64,000 nucleotides of DNA from Micromonospora haikouensis (lineage in GTDB: Bacteria > Actinomycetota > Actinomycetes > Mycobacteriales > Micromonosporaceae), in contig NZ_FMCW01000005.1 in NCBI RefSeq assembly GCF_900091595.1, forward strand, positions 1 to 64,000, in the 5' to 3' direction. Shown here in pieces: positions 19,352 through 28,495 of this stretch; the stretch's first letter is position 1, and each line of letters opens with the position of its first letter. The notes under the pieces are model-generated. The model ran no database searches, was not told where the DNA came from, and saw only the letters and a list, made by a program, of their open reading frames with translations. The translations under genes were made by a program, and so were the position numbers.

Positions 19352-19588
19352 CTAAGTAGGCGTGCCGAGTCGGCGGACGACCAGGATGATCCCCCCGGCC
19401 ATGCCGAGCACGACGCCGATCCCGGTGGCGATGCCGCCGGTGTCGAGCCACTGGTCGACCAGCCAGCCGATGAAACCCCAGACGAGCATGCCCCCGATGA
19501 GGTACGAGAGCGCGGTCCAACCCTGGCCGGCACCGGTCGGAATGTCGTCCGGGCCGCCGCTGGGTCGGGGGTTTTGGTCACCAGCCAT
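19352..19588 (-). CDS. Small AtpZ/AtpI-family membrane protein
   Basis: 78 residues with two hydrophobic helices: ALSYLIGGMLVWGFIGWLVDQWLDT and IATGIGVVLGMAGGIILVVRRL. The WxxxGWLxDxxLxT pattern is typical of AtpZ/AtpI proteins encoded before atpB, which are linked to assembly of the c ring or to ion handling. The ATG at 19588 starts MAGDQNPRPSGG; no good ribosome-binding site precedes it. Confidence 0.75.
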   Translation of the reverse strand: MAGDQNPRPSGGPDDIPTGAGQGWTALSYLIGGMLVWGFIGWLVDQWLDTGGIATGIGVVLGMAGGIILVVRRLGTPT

Positions 19589-19635
19589 GACGGGGCGAAC
19601 GATATCAGTCGGAGAAACGAGGCTGTGCCTCACCC

Positions 19636-19659
19636 CCCGCACAACCGTGGTTGTGTGGG
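19636..19659. promoter_or_regulatory. 24-bp palindrome in the atp operon leader
   Basis: CACAACC-GT-GGTTGTG is a perfect 16-bp dyad at 19640-19655 and extends to 12 bp per side with one G-T pair. With only two bases between the arms it suits a protein-binding site better than an RNA hairpin. It lies between the candidate promoter and the first small gene of the ATP synthase operon. Confidence 0.5.
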
Positions 19660-19686
19660 CGTCGGGCGGGCGCGTCGTCTGTGGGC

Positions 19687-19715
19687 ACGCTACTCCCCTC
19701 GCGCCACCGAATGAA
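19687..19715 (-). promoter_or_regulatory. Candidate promoter of the main atp operon
   Basis: On the minus strand TTCATT (19715-19710) and TAGCGT (19692-19687) have a 17-bp spacer. The start would be near 19680, about 92 nt before the first small gene, with the 24-bp palindrome inside that leader. Confidence 0.45.
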
Positions 19716-19769
19716 TGACCGGTGTCGGACACAATCGCGCGTCGTACCGAAACGTGGGACGCTGAGGAC

Positions 19770-20201
19770 TCAGCCCCTGGTCCGGCGCGCGTGCACCGTG
19801 CTGAGCCACCAGATATGCGCGCCGGTCCAGACGACCACGCCGACGGCGATGCCGAGGCACAGCGGGACGACCCCCGCCCAGCCCGTCGAGGCGACCGCCA
19901 CCATCACGCCACCCAGGAGGGTGAACTTCGCGACGTACAGACCCACCCCGAACGGCAGCACGAGCTGCGGGTTGCGCGCGTCCGCCCAGGCCAGAACCAC
20001 GGTGGTGAGGACGTAGCTGGCCACGGTGACGGCGACACCGGCCGCCACGCCGAGCGCCGCGTCGGCCCCGCCGAGGACCCCGCCGGCCGCCGCGCCCAGC
20101 GCCGCCACCCCGGCGGAGACGGCCACCAGCACCGGCAGGTGGCGCAGCCGCCAGCCCCGGTCGTCCGCCGCCGGCTCCGCGGCCACCCCGGGCTCAGCCA
20201 C
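19770..20201 (-). CDS. Four-helix membrane protein, ATP synthase subunit I-like
   Basis: 143 residues with four hydrophobic segments: [67 protein letters not shown] and [22 protein letters not shown]. Position and topology match the protein encoded just before the ATPase genes in mycobacteria and the AtpI family. It overlaps the end of glyA by 8 nt and is thus probably expressed with it. Confidence 0.7.
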   Translation of the reverse strand: MAEPGVAAEPAADDRGWRLRHLPVLVAVSAGVAALGAAAGGVLGGADAALGVAAGVAVTVASYVLTTVVLAWADARNPQLVLPFGVGLYVAKFTLLGGVMVAVASTGWAGVVPLCLGIAVGVVVWTGAHIWWLSTVHARRTRG

Positions 20202-21483
20202 GGGGGTACGCCGGGAAGGCGGCGACCAGCTCGGCCACGTCGGCGGCGACGCGGGTGAGGGCGTCGGCTCCCCCGGGCTCGCCCGGATCGGTGCGCACCG
20301 CGCGGGCGATCAGCGCCGCGACCCGGCGCATCTCCTCCTCGCCCATGCCCTGCGTGGTGACGCTGGGCGTGCCCACCCGGATGCCCGACGCGACCATCGA
20401 CGGCTGCGGGTCGTACGGGATGGCGTTCTTGTTCAGGGTGACGGCGGCGGCGTCGCAGCGCGCCTCGGCCTCGGCCCCGCTCACCCCGGCGGCGCGCAGG
20501 TCGAGCAGCGCGAGGTGGGTGTCGGTGCCGCCGGAGACCGGCCGCATCCCCTCGGCCGCGAGCCCGGCGGCGAGCGCGCGGGCGTTGGCGACCACCTGCG
20601 CGGCGTACGCCCGGAACTCGGGCTGGGCGGCCTCGCGCAGGGCCACCGCCTTGGCCGCGACGGCGTGCATCAGCGGCCCGCCCTGGGTGAACGGGAAGAC
20701 GGCCTTGTCGATGCGCGGGGCCAGCGACTCCCGGCACAGGATCATGCCGCCGCGCGGGCCGCGCAGCACCTTGTGGGTGGTGGCGCAGACGACGTCGGCG
20801 TGGGGCACCGGCGAGGGCACGGCCCGGCCGGCGACCAGGCCGATGAAGTGCGCGGCGTCCACCATCAGGTACGCGCCCACCTCGTCGGCGATCTCCCGGA
20901 ACCGGGCGAAGTCGATCAGGCGGGGGTACGCCGTCGCCCCGCAGATGATCATCTTGGGCCGGTGGGCGCGGGCGAGGTCCCGCACCTCGTCGTAGTCGAT
21001 CAGCTCGGTGTCCTTGCGCACGCGGTAGCCGACCGTGTGGAACCACTTGCCGGAGAAGTTCACCCGGCTGCCGTGGGTCAGGTGACCGCCGTGCGGCAGG
21101 TCCATCGCCAGCACCGTGTCCCCCGGCTGCACCAGCGCGGCGTACGCGGCCAGGTTGGCGCTCGCCCCCGAGTGCGGCTGGAGGTTGGCGTGCTCGGCGT
21201 CGAACAGCTCCTTCGCCCGGGCGACGCCGATCTCCTCGGCCCGGTCCACCTCGGCGCAGCCGCCGTAGTAGCGCCGGCCCGGATACCCCTCGGCGTACTT
21301 GTTGGTCAGCGTCGAGCCGAGCGCCGCCAGCACCGCCGGGGAGGTCAGGTTCTCGCTGGCGATCAGTTGCAGGCCGCCGCGCAGCCGGTCCAGCTCGCCG
21401 AGCACCACCCCGGCGATCTCCGGATCGGTGGCGCTGAGCTGCTCGAAGTCCGGCCCCCAGAAGGTGCTCCTCGCGTTCTCCAC
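20194..21483 (-). CDS. glyA: Serine hydroxymethyltransferase
   Basis: PLP enzyme interconverting serine and glycine with tetrahydrofolate, the main one-carbon source. In 429 residues: [72 protein letters not shown] and the PLP Lys in [14 protein letters not shown]. The last motif is usually TTTHKTLRGPRGG, so two residues differ, and parts of the chain ([13 protein letters not shown]) are also unlike GlyA of E. coli; it may be a diverged paralogue. The GTG at 21483 sits 8 nt after a TAGACT box. Confidence 0.88.
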   Translation of the reverse strand: MENARSTFWGPDFEQLSATDPEIAGVVLGELDRLRGGLQLIASENLTSPAVLAALGSTLTNKYAEGYPGRRYYGGCAEVDRAEEIGVARAKELFDAEHANLQPHSGASANLAAYAALVQPGDTVLAMDLPHGGHLTHGSRVNFSGKWFHTVGYRVRKDTELIDYDEVRDLARAHRPKMIICGATAYPRLIDFARFREIADEVGAYLMVDAAHFIGLVAGRAVPSPVPHADVVCATTHKVLRGPRGGMILCRESLAPRIDKAVFPFTQGGPLMHAVAAKAVALREAAQPEFRAYAAQVVANARALAAGLAAEGMRPVSGGTDTHLALLDLRAAGVSGAEAEARCDAAAVTLNKNAIPYDPQPSMVASGIRVGTPSVTTQGMGEEEMRRVAALIARAVRTDPGEPGGADALTRVAADVAELVAAFPAYPRG

Positions 21484-21491
21484 AGCGAACG

Positions 21492-21497
21492 AGTCTA
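21492..21497 (-). promoter_or_regulatory. Leaderless-type -10 box of glyA
   Basis: TAGACT on the minus strand ends 8 nt before the GTG of glyA, and there is no ribosome-binding sequence. The same short region must hold the promoter of the divergent SDR gene. Confidence 0.4.
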
Positions 21498-21518
21498 CGG
21501 AGCCGCACACTGGAGGCC

Positions 21519-23018
21519 GTGAGATGCCTCGTCACCGGCGCGACCGGATACATCGGCGGACGGCTCGCGCCCCTGCTGCTCGCCGAGGGACACCAGGTGC
21601 GCTGCCTGGCCCGGCACGCCGATCGGCTGCGCGACGTGCCGTGGGCGGCGCGGGCCGAGATCGCCGAGGGCGACCTGCGCCGGCCGGAGACCCTGCCGGC
21701 CGCGTTCGCGGGCGTGGACGTCGCCTACTACCTGGTGCACTCGCTCGGGCAGGCCGGCTTCGAGGCCGCCGACCGGGAGGCGGCGGTCGCCTTCGCCGAC
21801 GCGGCGCGCGCCGCGGGCGTACGCCGGATCGTCTACCTCGGCGGCCCCGAGCCGAAGGCCGACGACGGCCTCCCGTCGGCGCACCTGCGGTCCCGGGCCG
21901 AGGTCGGCCGGATCCTGCTCGACAGCGGGGTGCCCACGGCGGTGCTCCGCGCGGCGATCATCATCGGGTCCGGCTCGGCGTCGTTCGAGATGCTGCGCCA
22001 TCTCACCGAGCGGCTGCCCGCCATGGTCACCCCGCGCTGGGTTCGCAACCGGATCCAGCCGATCGCCGTGCGGGACGTGCTGCACTACCTGGTCGGCTGC
22101 GCCGCGCTGCCGCCGCAGGTCAACCGGGCGTTCGACATCGGCGGCCCCGACGTGCTCACCTTCGGCGACATGATGCAGCGCTACGCCCGGGTCGCCGGGC
22201 TGCGCCGGCGGCTCATCCTGCCGGTCCGGCCGCTGACCCCGTCGCTGTCGTCGCACTGGGTCGGCCTGATCACCCCCGTGCCCAACGCGATCGCCCGGCC
22301 GCTGGTCGAGAGCCTGGTCCACGAGGCGGTCGCCCACGAGCACGACATCGCGGCGTACGTGCCGGACCCGCCCGGCGGGCTGACCGGCTTCGACCGGGCG
22401 GTCGAGCTGGCGCTCGCGCGGGTCCGCGACGCGCAGGTGGAGACCCGCTGGTCCACCGCGAGCGGGCCGGACGCCCCGGCCGAGCCGCTGCCCAGCGACC
22501 CGAAGTGGTCCGGCGGCACCGCCTACACGGACGTGCGGGAGCGGGCCGTGCGCGCCCCGGCCGACGCGCTGTGGCGGGTGATCGAGGGCGTCGGCGGCGA
22601 GAACGGCTGGTACTCGTTCCCGCTGGCCTGGGCGGTGCGCGGCTGGCTGGACCGGCTGGCCGGCGGGGTGGGGCTGCGCCGGGGCCGGCGCGACCCGCAC
22701 CGGCTGCGGGTCGGCGAGGCGCTGGACTTCTGGCGGGTCGAGGAGATCGTCCCGGGCGAACTGCTGCGGCTGCGCGCCGAGATGCGGCTGCCCGGCCGGG
22801 CCTGGCTGGAGATGCGCGCCGAGCCGACCGGGGACGGCACCAGCCGGTACGTCCAGCGCGCGGTCTTCCTGCCGAGGGGCCTGCCCGGGCACGCGTACTG
22901 GGGCGCGGTGTTGCCCTTCCACGCGATCGTCTTCGGCGGCATGGCGAGGAACATCGCCCGCGGCGCGGAAGCCCTCCCGTCGGCGGCCGCCGCCCCCTCG
23001 CGCGCTGTGGGCAGCTGA
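21519..23018 (+). CDS. SDR/NmrA-like protein fused to DUF2867
   Basis: 499 residues. The N-terminal half is an extended-type Rossmann domain with [19 protein letters not shown] and a nucleotide-sugar-epimerase-like topology; [15 protein letters not shown] lies near residue 210. The C-terminal half (about 340-490) is DUF2867, related to polyketide-cyclase/START folds: [40 protein letters not shown] and [22 protein letters not shown]. The fusion is widespread in actinobacteria without an assigned reaction. The GTG start at 21519 is preceded by GGAGG at only 2-3 nt, so a leaderless start is also possible. Confidence 0.8.
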   Translation: MRCLVTGATGYIGGRLAPLLLAEGHQVRCLARHADRLRDVPWAARAEIAEGDLRRPETLPAAFAGVDVAYYLVHSLGQAGFEAADREAAVAFADAARAAGVRRIVYLGGPEPKADDGLPSAHLRSRAEVGRILLDSGVPTAVLRAAIIIGSGSASFEMLRHLTERLPAMVTPRWVRNRIQPIAVRDVLHYLVGCAALPPQVNRAFDIGGPDVLTFGDMMQRYARVAGLRRRLILPVRPLTPSLSSHWVGLITPVPNAIARPLVESLVHEAVAHEHDIAAYVPDPPGGLTGFDRAVELALARVRDAQVETRWSTASGPDAPAEPLPSDPKWSGGTAYTDVRERAVRAPADALWRVIEGVGGENGWYSFPLAWAVRGWLDRLAGGVGLRRGRRDPHRLRVGEALDFWRVEEIVPGELLRLRAEMRLPGRAWLEMRAEPTGDGTSRYVQRAVFLPRGLPGHAYWGAVLPFHAIVFGGMARNIARGAEALPSAAAAPSRAVGS

Positions 23019-23051
23019 ACGGTGGGCTACGTCGTACGGCCGACGCAGGAA

Positions 23052-23112
23052 GATCGTTTGTCGCCTACCGGCATCCCGCCCGGCATGTCGCGCCGGTAGG
23101 CAGCAAACGATC
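23052..23112. terminator. Long inverted repeat between convergent genes
   Basis: Arms of 21 bp (23052-23072 and 23092-23112) match except at two adjacent positions and begin GATCGTTTG/CAAACGATC. The 19-nt loop contains a further CCGGGC-type pairing. The location between the stop codons of the SDR and RibD-like genes supports a bidirectional terminator, though there is no U-tract and the AT-rich arm ends are unusual. Confidence 0.65.
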
Positions 23113-23124
23113 AAGGGGACTGCT

Positions 23125-23754
23125 TCAGCCGCGATCGGGTGCGCTCATGTCGCCCGTTGCCGGCGTGCCTTCGGCGAGCCCGTAGCGCAGGTAGACGGTG
23201 CCCTTCGGATTGGCCACCGGCGGTTCGAGGAGGGTGAGGTTGGTGGGCACCGCGCCGCCGTCGAACACCTTCTTTCCGACGCCGAGCGTGATCGGATACA
23301 CCCAGAGGTCGAGCCGGTCGAAGAGCTTCTCGCGCAGGAGGGTCTGCACCAGGTTGAGGCTCCCGACGACCTTCACGTGCTCGTGCCGGTCCCGGACCTC
23401 GCGTACGGCGTCGGCGAGGTCCGGGCCGAGCTGGGTGGACCCGGCCCAGGAGAGTTCGGGCCGGCCACGGGAGGCCACGTACTTCGGGACGCTGTTGAAG
23501 AGCGCCGCGATCTCGTTGTCCGCGCCGCCTGCCTGGTGCGGCCAGTACGCGGCGAAGATGTCGTACGTGCGCCGGCCGAGCAGGAGGGCGTCCGTGCCCT
23601 CGTACGCGGCGAGGACCTGCGCCCCGGTGACCTCGTCCAGCAGGGGCGCCTGCCAGCCGCCGAACGGGAACCCCTCCGGGTCCTCGCCGGGGCCGCCGGG
23701 TGCCTGCCCGACGAGGTCCAGCGTCACGAACAGCTCAAGATGGATGACGCCCAT
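23125..23754 (-). CDS. Dihydrofolate-reductase-like protein (RibD C-terminal family)
   Basis: 209-residue NADPH-dependent reductase-like protein. Recognisable features are the N-terminal LELFVTLDLVGQAPGGP, DALLLGRRTYDIFAAYWP, NSVPKYVASR and VVGSLNLVQTLLREKLFDRLDLWVYPITLGVGKKVF. These proteins share the fold of DHFR and RibD, but most single-domain members have no known substrate. AGGAG lies 7 nt before the ATG at 23754, which gives the family's usual length. Confidence 0.85.
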   Translation of the reverse strand: MGVIHLELFVTLDLVGQAPGGPGEDPEGFPFGGWQAPLLDEVTGAQVLAAYEGTDALLLGRRTYDIFAAYWPHQAGGADNEIAALFNSVPKYVASRGRPELSWAGSTQLGPDLADAVREVRDRHEHVKVVGSLNLVQTLLREKLFDRLDLWVYPITLGVGKKVFDGGAVPTNLTLLEPPVANPKGTVYLRYGLAEGTPATGDMSAPDRG

Positions 23755-23841
23755 GCTCAACTCCTGACGATGCCGGTTGTCGCGGTCGGCCGATAGACCT
23801 GCGGCGACCGGCAGACTCATCGGTTGCCGGGCGGCGGGCGG

Positions 23842-25962
23842 TCAGTTGCCGGCGCGGGGGGCCGTGGCGTGCCGGGCTACCGACTCGCTCGGCGGGACGA
23901 AGTCGCGCACCGGCTGGCCCTGGAGGGTGTCGTAGAGGGTGCGGCCCACCAGGTCGACCAGTCGGGCCTGGACCTCCCGGCCCACCGCGTCGCGGGGATC
24001 GTCCGGGTTCGCGGCGATCGAGGCGACGGCGAGCTGCGGGGTGAACGCGACGACGGTCTCCGTGCCATTCCCCTCCGAGCTGCCGGTCTTGCCGGCCACC
24101 GGTCGACCCAGCCGGGCGCGCAGGTCCTGGGCGGTGCCGCCGGCGCAGCCGCCGTACATCGACTGGTCGCCGACCGGGCACCGGGCCGCGTCGGCCGCGC
24201 CCCGGGCCACGTCCGTGTCGAGCACCTGGCGGCAGTCCGGGCGGCCGGCGGCGACCTCCCGCCCGGCGGCGTCGAGGATCCGCACCACCGGCGTGGGCGC
24301 GCACCACATCCCCTCGGCGGCCACCGCAGCGTACGCCCCGGCGAGGTCGAGCGGGGTGGTGGCGGCGACGCCCAGCGTGAACGGGCCCCAGTCCCGCGCG
24401 CCGTAGCGGGCCAACTTGGCGTCGGACTCGGCGCGCAGCCGGATGCCGAGCCGCTCGGCCATCTCCACCACCCGGTCCGCGCCGACCCGCTCGGTCAGCC
24501 AGGCGAAGTAGGTGTTCACCGACCGACCGAACGCGTCCCACATGGTCCGGTAGCCGTCCATCCCGACCGGGTCGGCGTTGACCGGGCACCAGCGGCCCCG
24601 GCAGTCGGCGGGGCCACCGGTCACGGGGAAGCGGGTGACGATGCGGGGCGGGGCGTCGAAGAGGGTGTCCAGGGGCAGGCCCGCCTCCAGCGCGGCGAGC
24701 ACCGCGAAGATCTTGAACGTCGACCCGGCCTGGTACCCGGTGATGGCCCCGCCCCCGGCGACGAGCTGGTTGACGGTGTTCGGCCGGTTGCGCCACCCCT
24801 GCGGGTTCTCCTCGACGCTGTAGTTGCGGTTCACCGCGAGGGCGAGCACGCGGCCCGTGCCGGGCTGCACCACGGCGGTCGGCGCGGCACGGGGGTCGTC
24901 GACGTCGTAGACGTCGAGCACCTGCTCGGTGGCGGTCCGCTGCACGGCCGGGTCGAGCGAGGTGACGATCCGGAAACCGCCCCGGCGCAGGGTGCGCTGC
25001 CGCTCGTCGGCGGTGGCGCCGAACGCCGGCTGCTCGCTCCACCAGCGGGTGAACCAGTCGCAGAAGAAGCCCCAGTCGTTGTGTTCCTGCGGGACCGCCG
25101 TGCAGTCGTTCGGCGTGGCGCTGGGCTTCAGCTTGAGCGGCTCGGCCTTCGCCGCCTCGGCCGCCTCGGGCGTGACCTGGCCGGTCTCGACCATCCGGTC
25201 CAGCACGTACGCCCGGCGGGCCAGCGCCGCGTCGGCGTCGCCGTTGATCGGGTCGTCGGTGTCCGGCGAGCGGACCAGCCCGGCCAGCAGGGCCGACTCG
25301 GCCAGGGTGAGCTTCGCCGGCGACTTCGAGAAGTAGCGCTTGCTGGCGGCGCCCACCCCGTACGCGCCGGCACCGAAGTAGGCGATGTTGAGGTAGCCGG
25401 CGAGGATCTGGTCCTTGCTCAGCTCGCGCTCGACCGCCAGGGCGTACCGCATTTCCTTGATCTTGCGGGTGAGGGTGACCTCGGTGGCCTTGGCCCGCTG
25501 CTCCTCGGTGAGGTTGGGGTCGCCGGCGAGCACGTTGCGCACGTACTGCATGGTCAGGGTCGACGCGCCCTGCCGGGGCGCGCCGTCGCGCCGGTTGGCG
25601 GTGAACGCCCGGATGACACCGCGTGGGTCCACGCCCTTGTGCTCGTAGAAGCGGACGTCCTCGGCGGCGACGACGGCCTGGCGCATGGCCGGCGCCACCT
25701 GGGCCAGCGGCACGTCGACCCGGTCCTCGGTGTAGAAGGACGTGATCAGGGTGCGGCCGTCGTTGGCGTAGAGGGTGGACCGTTGCGCCGTGGGCGGCGT
25801 GAGCAGCGACGCCGGCAGCTCCGACCACGGCTCGGTGATCCCCCGGACGCCGATCCCGAAGACCAGGGCGGCCGGCAGCGCCGCCACGGCGAGCGCCAGC
25901 CCGGCGAGCACGCCGGCGAGCACGATGGTCATGAGCTTGTGGAGACGACGGGCCCGGATCAT
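23842..25962 (-). CDS. Class A penicillin-binding protein (bifunctional transglycosylase/transpeptidase)
   Basis: Polymerises and cross-links peptidoglycan at the outer face of the membrane. The 706-residue protein has a basic cytosolic tail, a transmembrane helix (about residues 11-38), the GT51 domain with EDVRFYEHKGVDP (catalytic Glu101), QGASTLTMQYVRN and RKIKEMRYALAVE, and the transpeptidase domain with SxxK in GSTFK (Ser414), SVN at 481-483 and KTGSSEGN. The C-terminus is short, with no PASTA repeats. The ATG at 25962 with GGGGAGAG upstream is preferred over an upstream in-frame ATG at 26091. It follows the phosphatase gene on the same strand. Confidence 0.93.
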   Translation of the reverse strand: MIRARRLHKLMTIVLAGVLAGLALAVAALPAALVFGIGVRGITEPWSELPASLLTPPTAQRSTLYANDGRTLITSFYTEDRVDVPLAQVAPAMRQAVVAAEDVRFYEHKGVDPRGVIRAFTANRRDGAPRQGASTLTMQYVRNVLAGDPNLTEEQRAKATEVTLTRKIKEMRYALAVERELSKDQILAGYLNIAYFGAGAYGVGAASKRYFSKSPAKLTLAESALLAGLVRSPDTDDPINGDADAALARRAYVLDRMVETGQVTPEAAEAAKAEPLKLKPSATPNDCTAVPQEHNDWGFFCDWFTRWWSEQPAFGATADERQRTLRRGGFRIVTSLDPAVQRTATEQVLDVYDVDDPRAAPTAVVQPGTGRVLALAVNRNYSVEENPQGWRNRPNTVNQLVAGGGAITGYQAGSTFKIFAVLAALEAGLPLDTLFDAPPRIVTRFPVTGGPADCRGRWCPVNADPVGMDGYRTMWDAFGRSVNTYFAWLTERVGADRVVEMAERLGIRLRAESDAKLARYGARDWGPFTLGVAATTPLDLAGAYAAVAAEGMWCAPTPVVRILDAAGREVAAGRPDCRQVLDTDVARGAADAARCPVGDQSMYGGCAGGTAQDLRARLGRPVAGKTGSSEGNGTETVVAFTPQLAVASIAANPDDPRDAVGREVQARLVDLVGRTLYDTLQGQPVRDFVPPSESVARHATAPRAGN

Positions 25963-26119
25963 CAGCTCTCCCCGCAGGAGCCGGTCAGGTGCGGACCCGT
26001 TCAGAATGACCCGGACGGCGGCGAACCCCGCCGCTTTTCCCCAAAGGGGTACGAATTTCGCGAGAAAGACACGCGACGCGCCGCGCCCCACCCCCGCCGC
26101 GCCGGCGGGAGGAACCGAC

Positions 26120-26731
26120 TCAGGGCAGCAGCGCGGCGGCCAGCGGGTGGACGGTCTCCTCGATCTCGTCGGCGACCCGGCTGAAGCACTGGTCGCCGCG
26201 CCCCCACGGGTCGTCGAGGTCGTCGGTGTGCAGCGGGGTCGCGCCCTCCCGGGCGGCGTGCACGGCGGCGACCAGGGCCACGCCCCGGGCGTGCACGGCG
26301 TCGCCGGTGGCGTCGGCCGGGGGCAGCCCGGCGGCGTCCACGGCCGCCAGCAGCCGGCCGAACTCGCCGAGCACGAACGTGCGGGACGCGGCGTCGGGGC
26401 GCAGCGCCACCACGTACTCCTGCTGGTCAGCGGTGGCGGTGAGCACCAGGTCGGCCGCGTCGATGAGGTCGGAACGCAGCTTGCGGGCGGCGAAGCCGGC
26501 CACGTCGCCGCCCCGGGCGGTCACCTGGCGGGCGGCGGGCGGGTTCATCTCCTCCCCCGCGTGCCAGCCGCCGGTGCCGGCGCTGTGGCTGTGCAGCAGC
26601 GCGTCGGCGTCGGCCGGGTCGCCGCCGCGCCGCGTCAGCCGCTCGCGGACGGCCAGCGCCAGCAGCCGCTCCGCCATCGGCGAGCGGCAGATGTTTCCCA
26701 TGCAGACGTGCAGGACGGTGAACGGCGGCAC
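26120..26731 (-). CDS. Low-molecular-weight protein-tyrosine phosphatase family protein
   Basis: 203 residues. The active-site loop CMGNICRSP (Cys10, Arg16) matches C-x5-R-S, SHSAGTGGWHAGEEMNPPA is the second conserved block and DDLDDPWGRGD carries the general-acid Asp in DP. It resembles arsenate-reductase-like/LMW-PTP proteins next to sua5 in actinobacteria. The chain is about 40 residues longer than the classical 160-residue form, with an insertion around 100-160. The GTG follows the tsaC stop directly (TGAGTG), so translation is coupled. Confidence 0.87.
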   Translation of the reverse strand: MPPFTVLHVCMGNICRSPMAERLLALAVRERLTRRGGDPADADALLHSHSAGTGGWHAGEEMNPPAARQVTARGGDVAGFAARKLRSDLIDAADLVLTATADQQEYVVALRPDAASRTFVLGEFGRLLAAVDAAGLPPADATGDAVHARGVALVAAVHAAREGATPLHTDDLDDPWGRGDQCFSRVADEIEETVHPLAAALLP

Positions 26732-27385
26732 TCAGCCCACCCGGCTCTCGACGAGGTCCGGCACGACGTCGCGCAACTGCTCCACCGGGATCGCCCCGGC
26801 CCGCACCAGCGTCGGCGCCTCGCCGGTGAGGTCGACGATGGTGCTCGGCACCGGATCGGGGCACTCCCCCGCCTCCAGGTAGGCGCGCACCGTGTAGCCG
26901 AGCTGCTCCCGGGCCGCCTCGGCGGTCACCGCCGCCGGCTGGCCCACCTTGTTGGCCGACGCCACCGCCATCGGGCCGGTCTCGCGCAGCACCTCCAGGG
27001 CGACCGGGTGCAGCGGCATCCGCACCGCGACCACGCCGCTGCCGGTCTCGTCGCCGAGGTCCCACGACAGGCTCGGCGAGTGCTCCACGATGATCGTGAG
27101 CGCGCCCGGCCAGAACGCCTCGACCAGGTCGCGGGCCGACCGGGGCAGCGTGAAGACCAGGCCGTCGAGGGTGTGCCGGGACCCGATCAGCACCGGGGGC
27201 GCCTGCCGGGTGCCACCCTTGGCGTCCGAGAGCGCCTTCACCGCGTACGGGGTGAACGCGTCCGCGCCGATCCCGTAGACCGTGTCCGTCGGCAGGACGA
27301 CCAGCTCGCCGTTCTTGACGGCCTCGATGGCAGCGGCGATGCCGCGGTCCCGGTCGGCGAGCGACCGACAGTCGTAGAGCATCAC
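26732..27385 (-). CDS. tsaC: L-threonylcarbamoyladenylate synthase (Sua5/YrdC/TsaC)
   Basis: Makes threonylcarbamoyl-AMP from threonine, bicarbonate and ATP for the t6A modification of ANN-decoding tRNAs. The 217-residue single-domain form has VVLPTDTVYGIGADAF (about residues 29-44), a KGGTRQAPPVLIGS loop in place of the usual KxR.xxKP, FWPGALTII and VAVRMPLHP, then SANKVGQPA. It is the short (YrdC-type) form, without the C-terminal Sua5 domain. GTG at 27385 and ATG at 27382 are both possible starts. It lies between prmC and the phosphatase gene, as in mycobacteria. Confidence 0.9.
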   Translation of the reverse strand: MMLYDCRSLADRDRGIAAAIEAVKNGELVVLPTDTVYGIGADAFTPYAVKALSDAKGGTRQAPPVLIGSRHTLDGLVFTLPRSARDLVEAFWPGALTIIVEHSPSLSWDLGDETGSGVVAVRMPLHPVALEVLRETGPMAVASANKVGQPAAVTAEAAREQLGYTVRAYLEAGECPDPVPSTIVDLTGEAPTLVRAGAIPVEQLRDVVPDLVESRVG

Positions 27386-27524
27386 GAGAAGTCAGTCTGC
27401 CACGCCCCGGCCCGGTCGGCGTCCTCGGCGTGAGCGGGTCCCACAGGTCCGGATGCGGCCGCCTCCGACGGGGCGCGGCGGGCGGAGGGTCACCGACGGC
27501 GGAGGGTCACCGACGGGCGGGCGG

Positions 27525-28418
27525 TCAGCAGCGGCGGGCGGTGGCGAACCGGGGCCGCCCGGCCAGGTCCCGGTGCTCCTCGACCGCCTCGTACCGGCCG
27601 TCGGCGACCAGCAGGGCGGGCACCGCCGCGCCGTGCGTGTCGTCGTGCTCGACGCCGAGCACCCCGCCGGGGCGGAGCAGCCGCGCGGCCCGGGCGAGCA
27701 CCGGGCGGATCACGTCCAGCCCGTCCGCCCCGCCGAAGACCGCCTCGTCCGGGTCGTGTGCCGCCACCTCCGGGGGCACCTCGACGGCCCTGGGCACGTA
27801 CGGCGGGTTGCACAGCAGCACGTCCACCCGCCCTTCCAGGTCGCTCAGCAGGCCCGGGTCGGTGACGTCGGCGGCGACCACCTCCACCGGCCGGTCCCCG
27901 GCGGCGGCCCGGTCGGCGGCGTTGCGCCGCAGCCACGCCAGCGCCGCCGGGGACCGCTCCACGGCCACCACCCGGGCGGCGGGCGCCTCCTGGGCCACGG
28001 CGAGCGCGATCGCCCCCGAGCCGCTGCACAGGTCGACGACCAGGGGACTACCGGCACGGGCCTGGTCGACGCCCCAGCCGGCGAGCAGTTCCGTCTCCGG
28101 GCGGGGCACGAAGACACCCGGGCCGACCGCCAGCTCCAGGTGCCGGAAGGCGGCCGAGCCGGTGAGGTGCTGCAACGGCTCCCGGTCGGCCCGCCGGGCG
28201 ACCAGGGCGTCGTACCGGTCGAGCTGGTCGGGGGTGAGGCCGTCGGCCAGCGCCAGCCGCCCCCGGGGCACACCCAGCACGTGGACGGCGAGCAGCTCGG
28301 CCTCGACACGCGGGGCATCGATCCCCGCCGCGGCGAGGACGCGGGCGGCGCGGGCCACCGCCACCGTGGGCCTGAGGCGTTCTGACCCTTCGGACGGGTG
28401 TTGCGGAAGGGAGGTCAC
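27525..28418 (-). CDS. prmC: Peptide chain release factor N5-glutamine methyltransferase
   Basis: Methylates the Gln of the GGQ motif in RF1 and RF2, using S-adenosylmethionine. The 297-residue protein has an N-terminal helical domain (LAVHVLGVPRGRLALADGLT), the substrate-side TGSAAFRHLELAVGPGVFVPRPETELL, SAM motif I VVDLCSGSGAIALAVA and the signature NPPY in LLCNPPYVPRAVEVPPEV. The GTG at 28418 is taken as the start; an upstream ATG would add 20 unconserved residues. Its substrate gene prfA is close by, with the divergent GGDEF gene in between. Confidence 0.9.
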   Translation of the reverse strand: MTSLPQHPSEGSERLRPTVAVARAARVLAAAGIDAPRVEAELLAVHVLGVPRGRLALADGLTPDQLDRYDALVARRADREPLQHLTGSAAFRHLELAVGPGVFVPRPETELLAGWGVDQARAGSPLVVDLCSGSGAIALAVAQEAPAARVVAVERSPAALAWLRRNAADRAAAGDRPVEVVAADVTDPGLLSDLEGRVDVLLCNPPYVPRAVEVPPEVAAHDPDEAVFGGADGLDVIRPVLARAARLLRPGGVLGVEHDDTHGAAVPALLVADGRYEAVEEHRDLAGRPRFATARRC

Positions 28419-28495
28419 GACATAATCATGAAGCGTCGCGGGCCCGCGCCACGAGTTGGTGCCTCCGTGTGCACACACCGACAGGGAGGTCGCGC

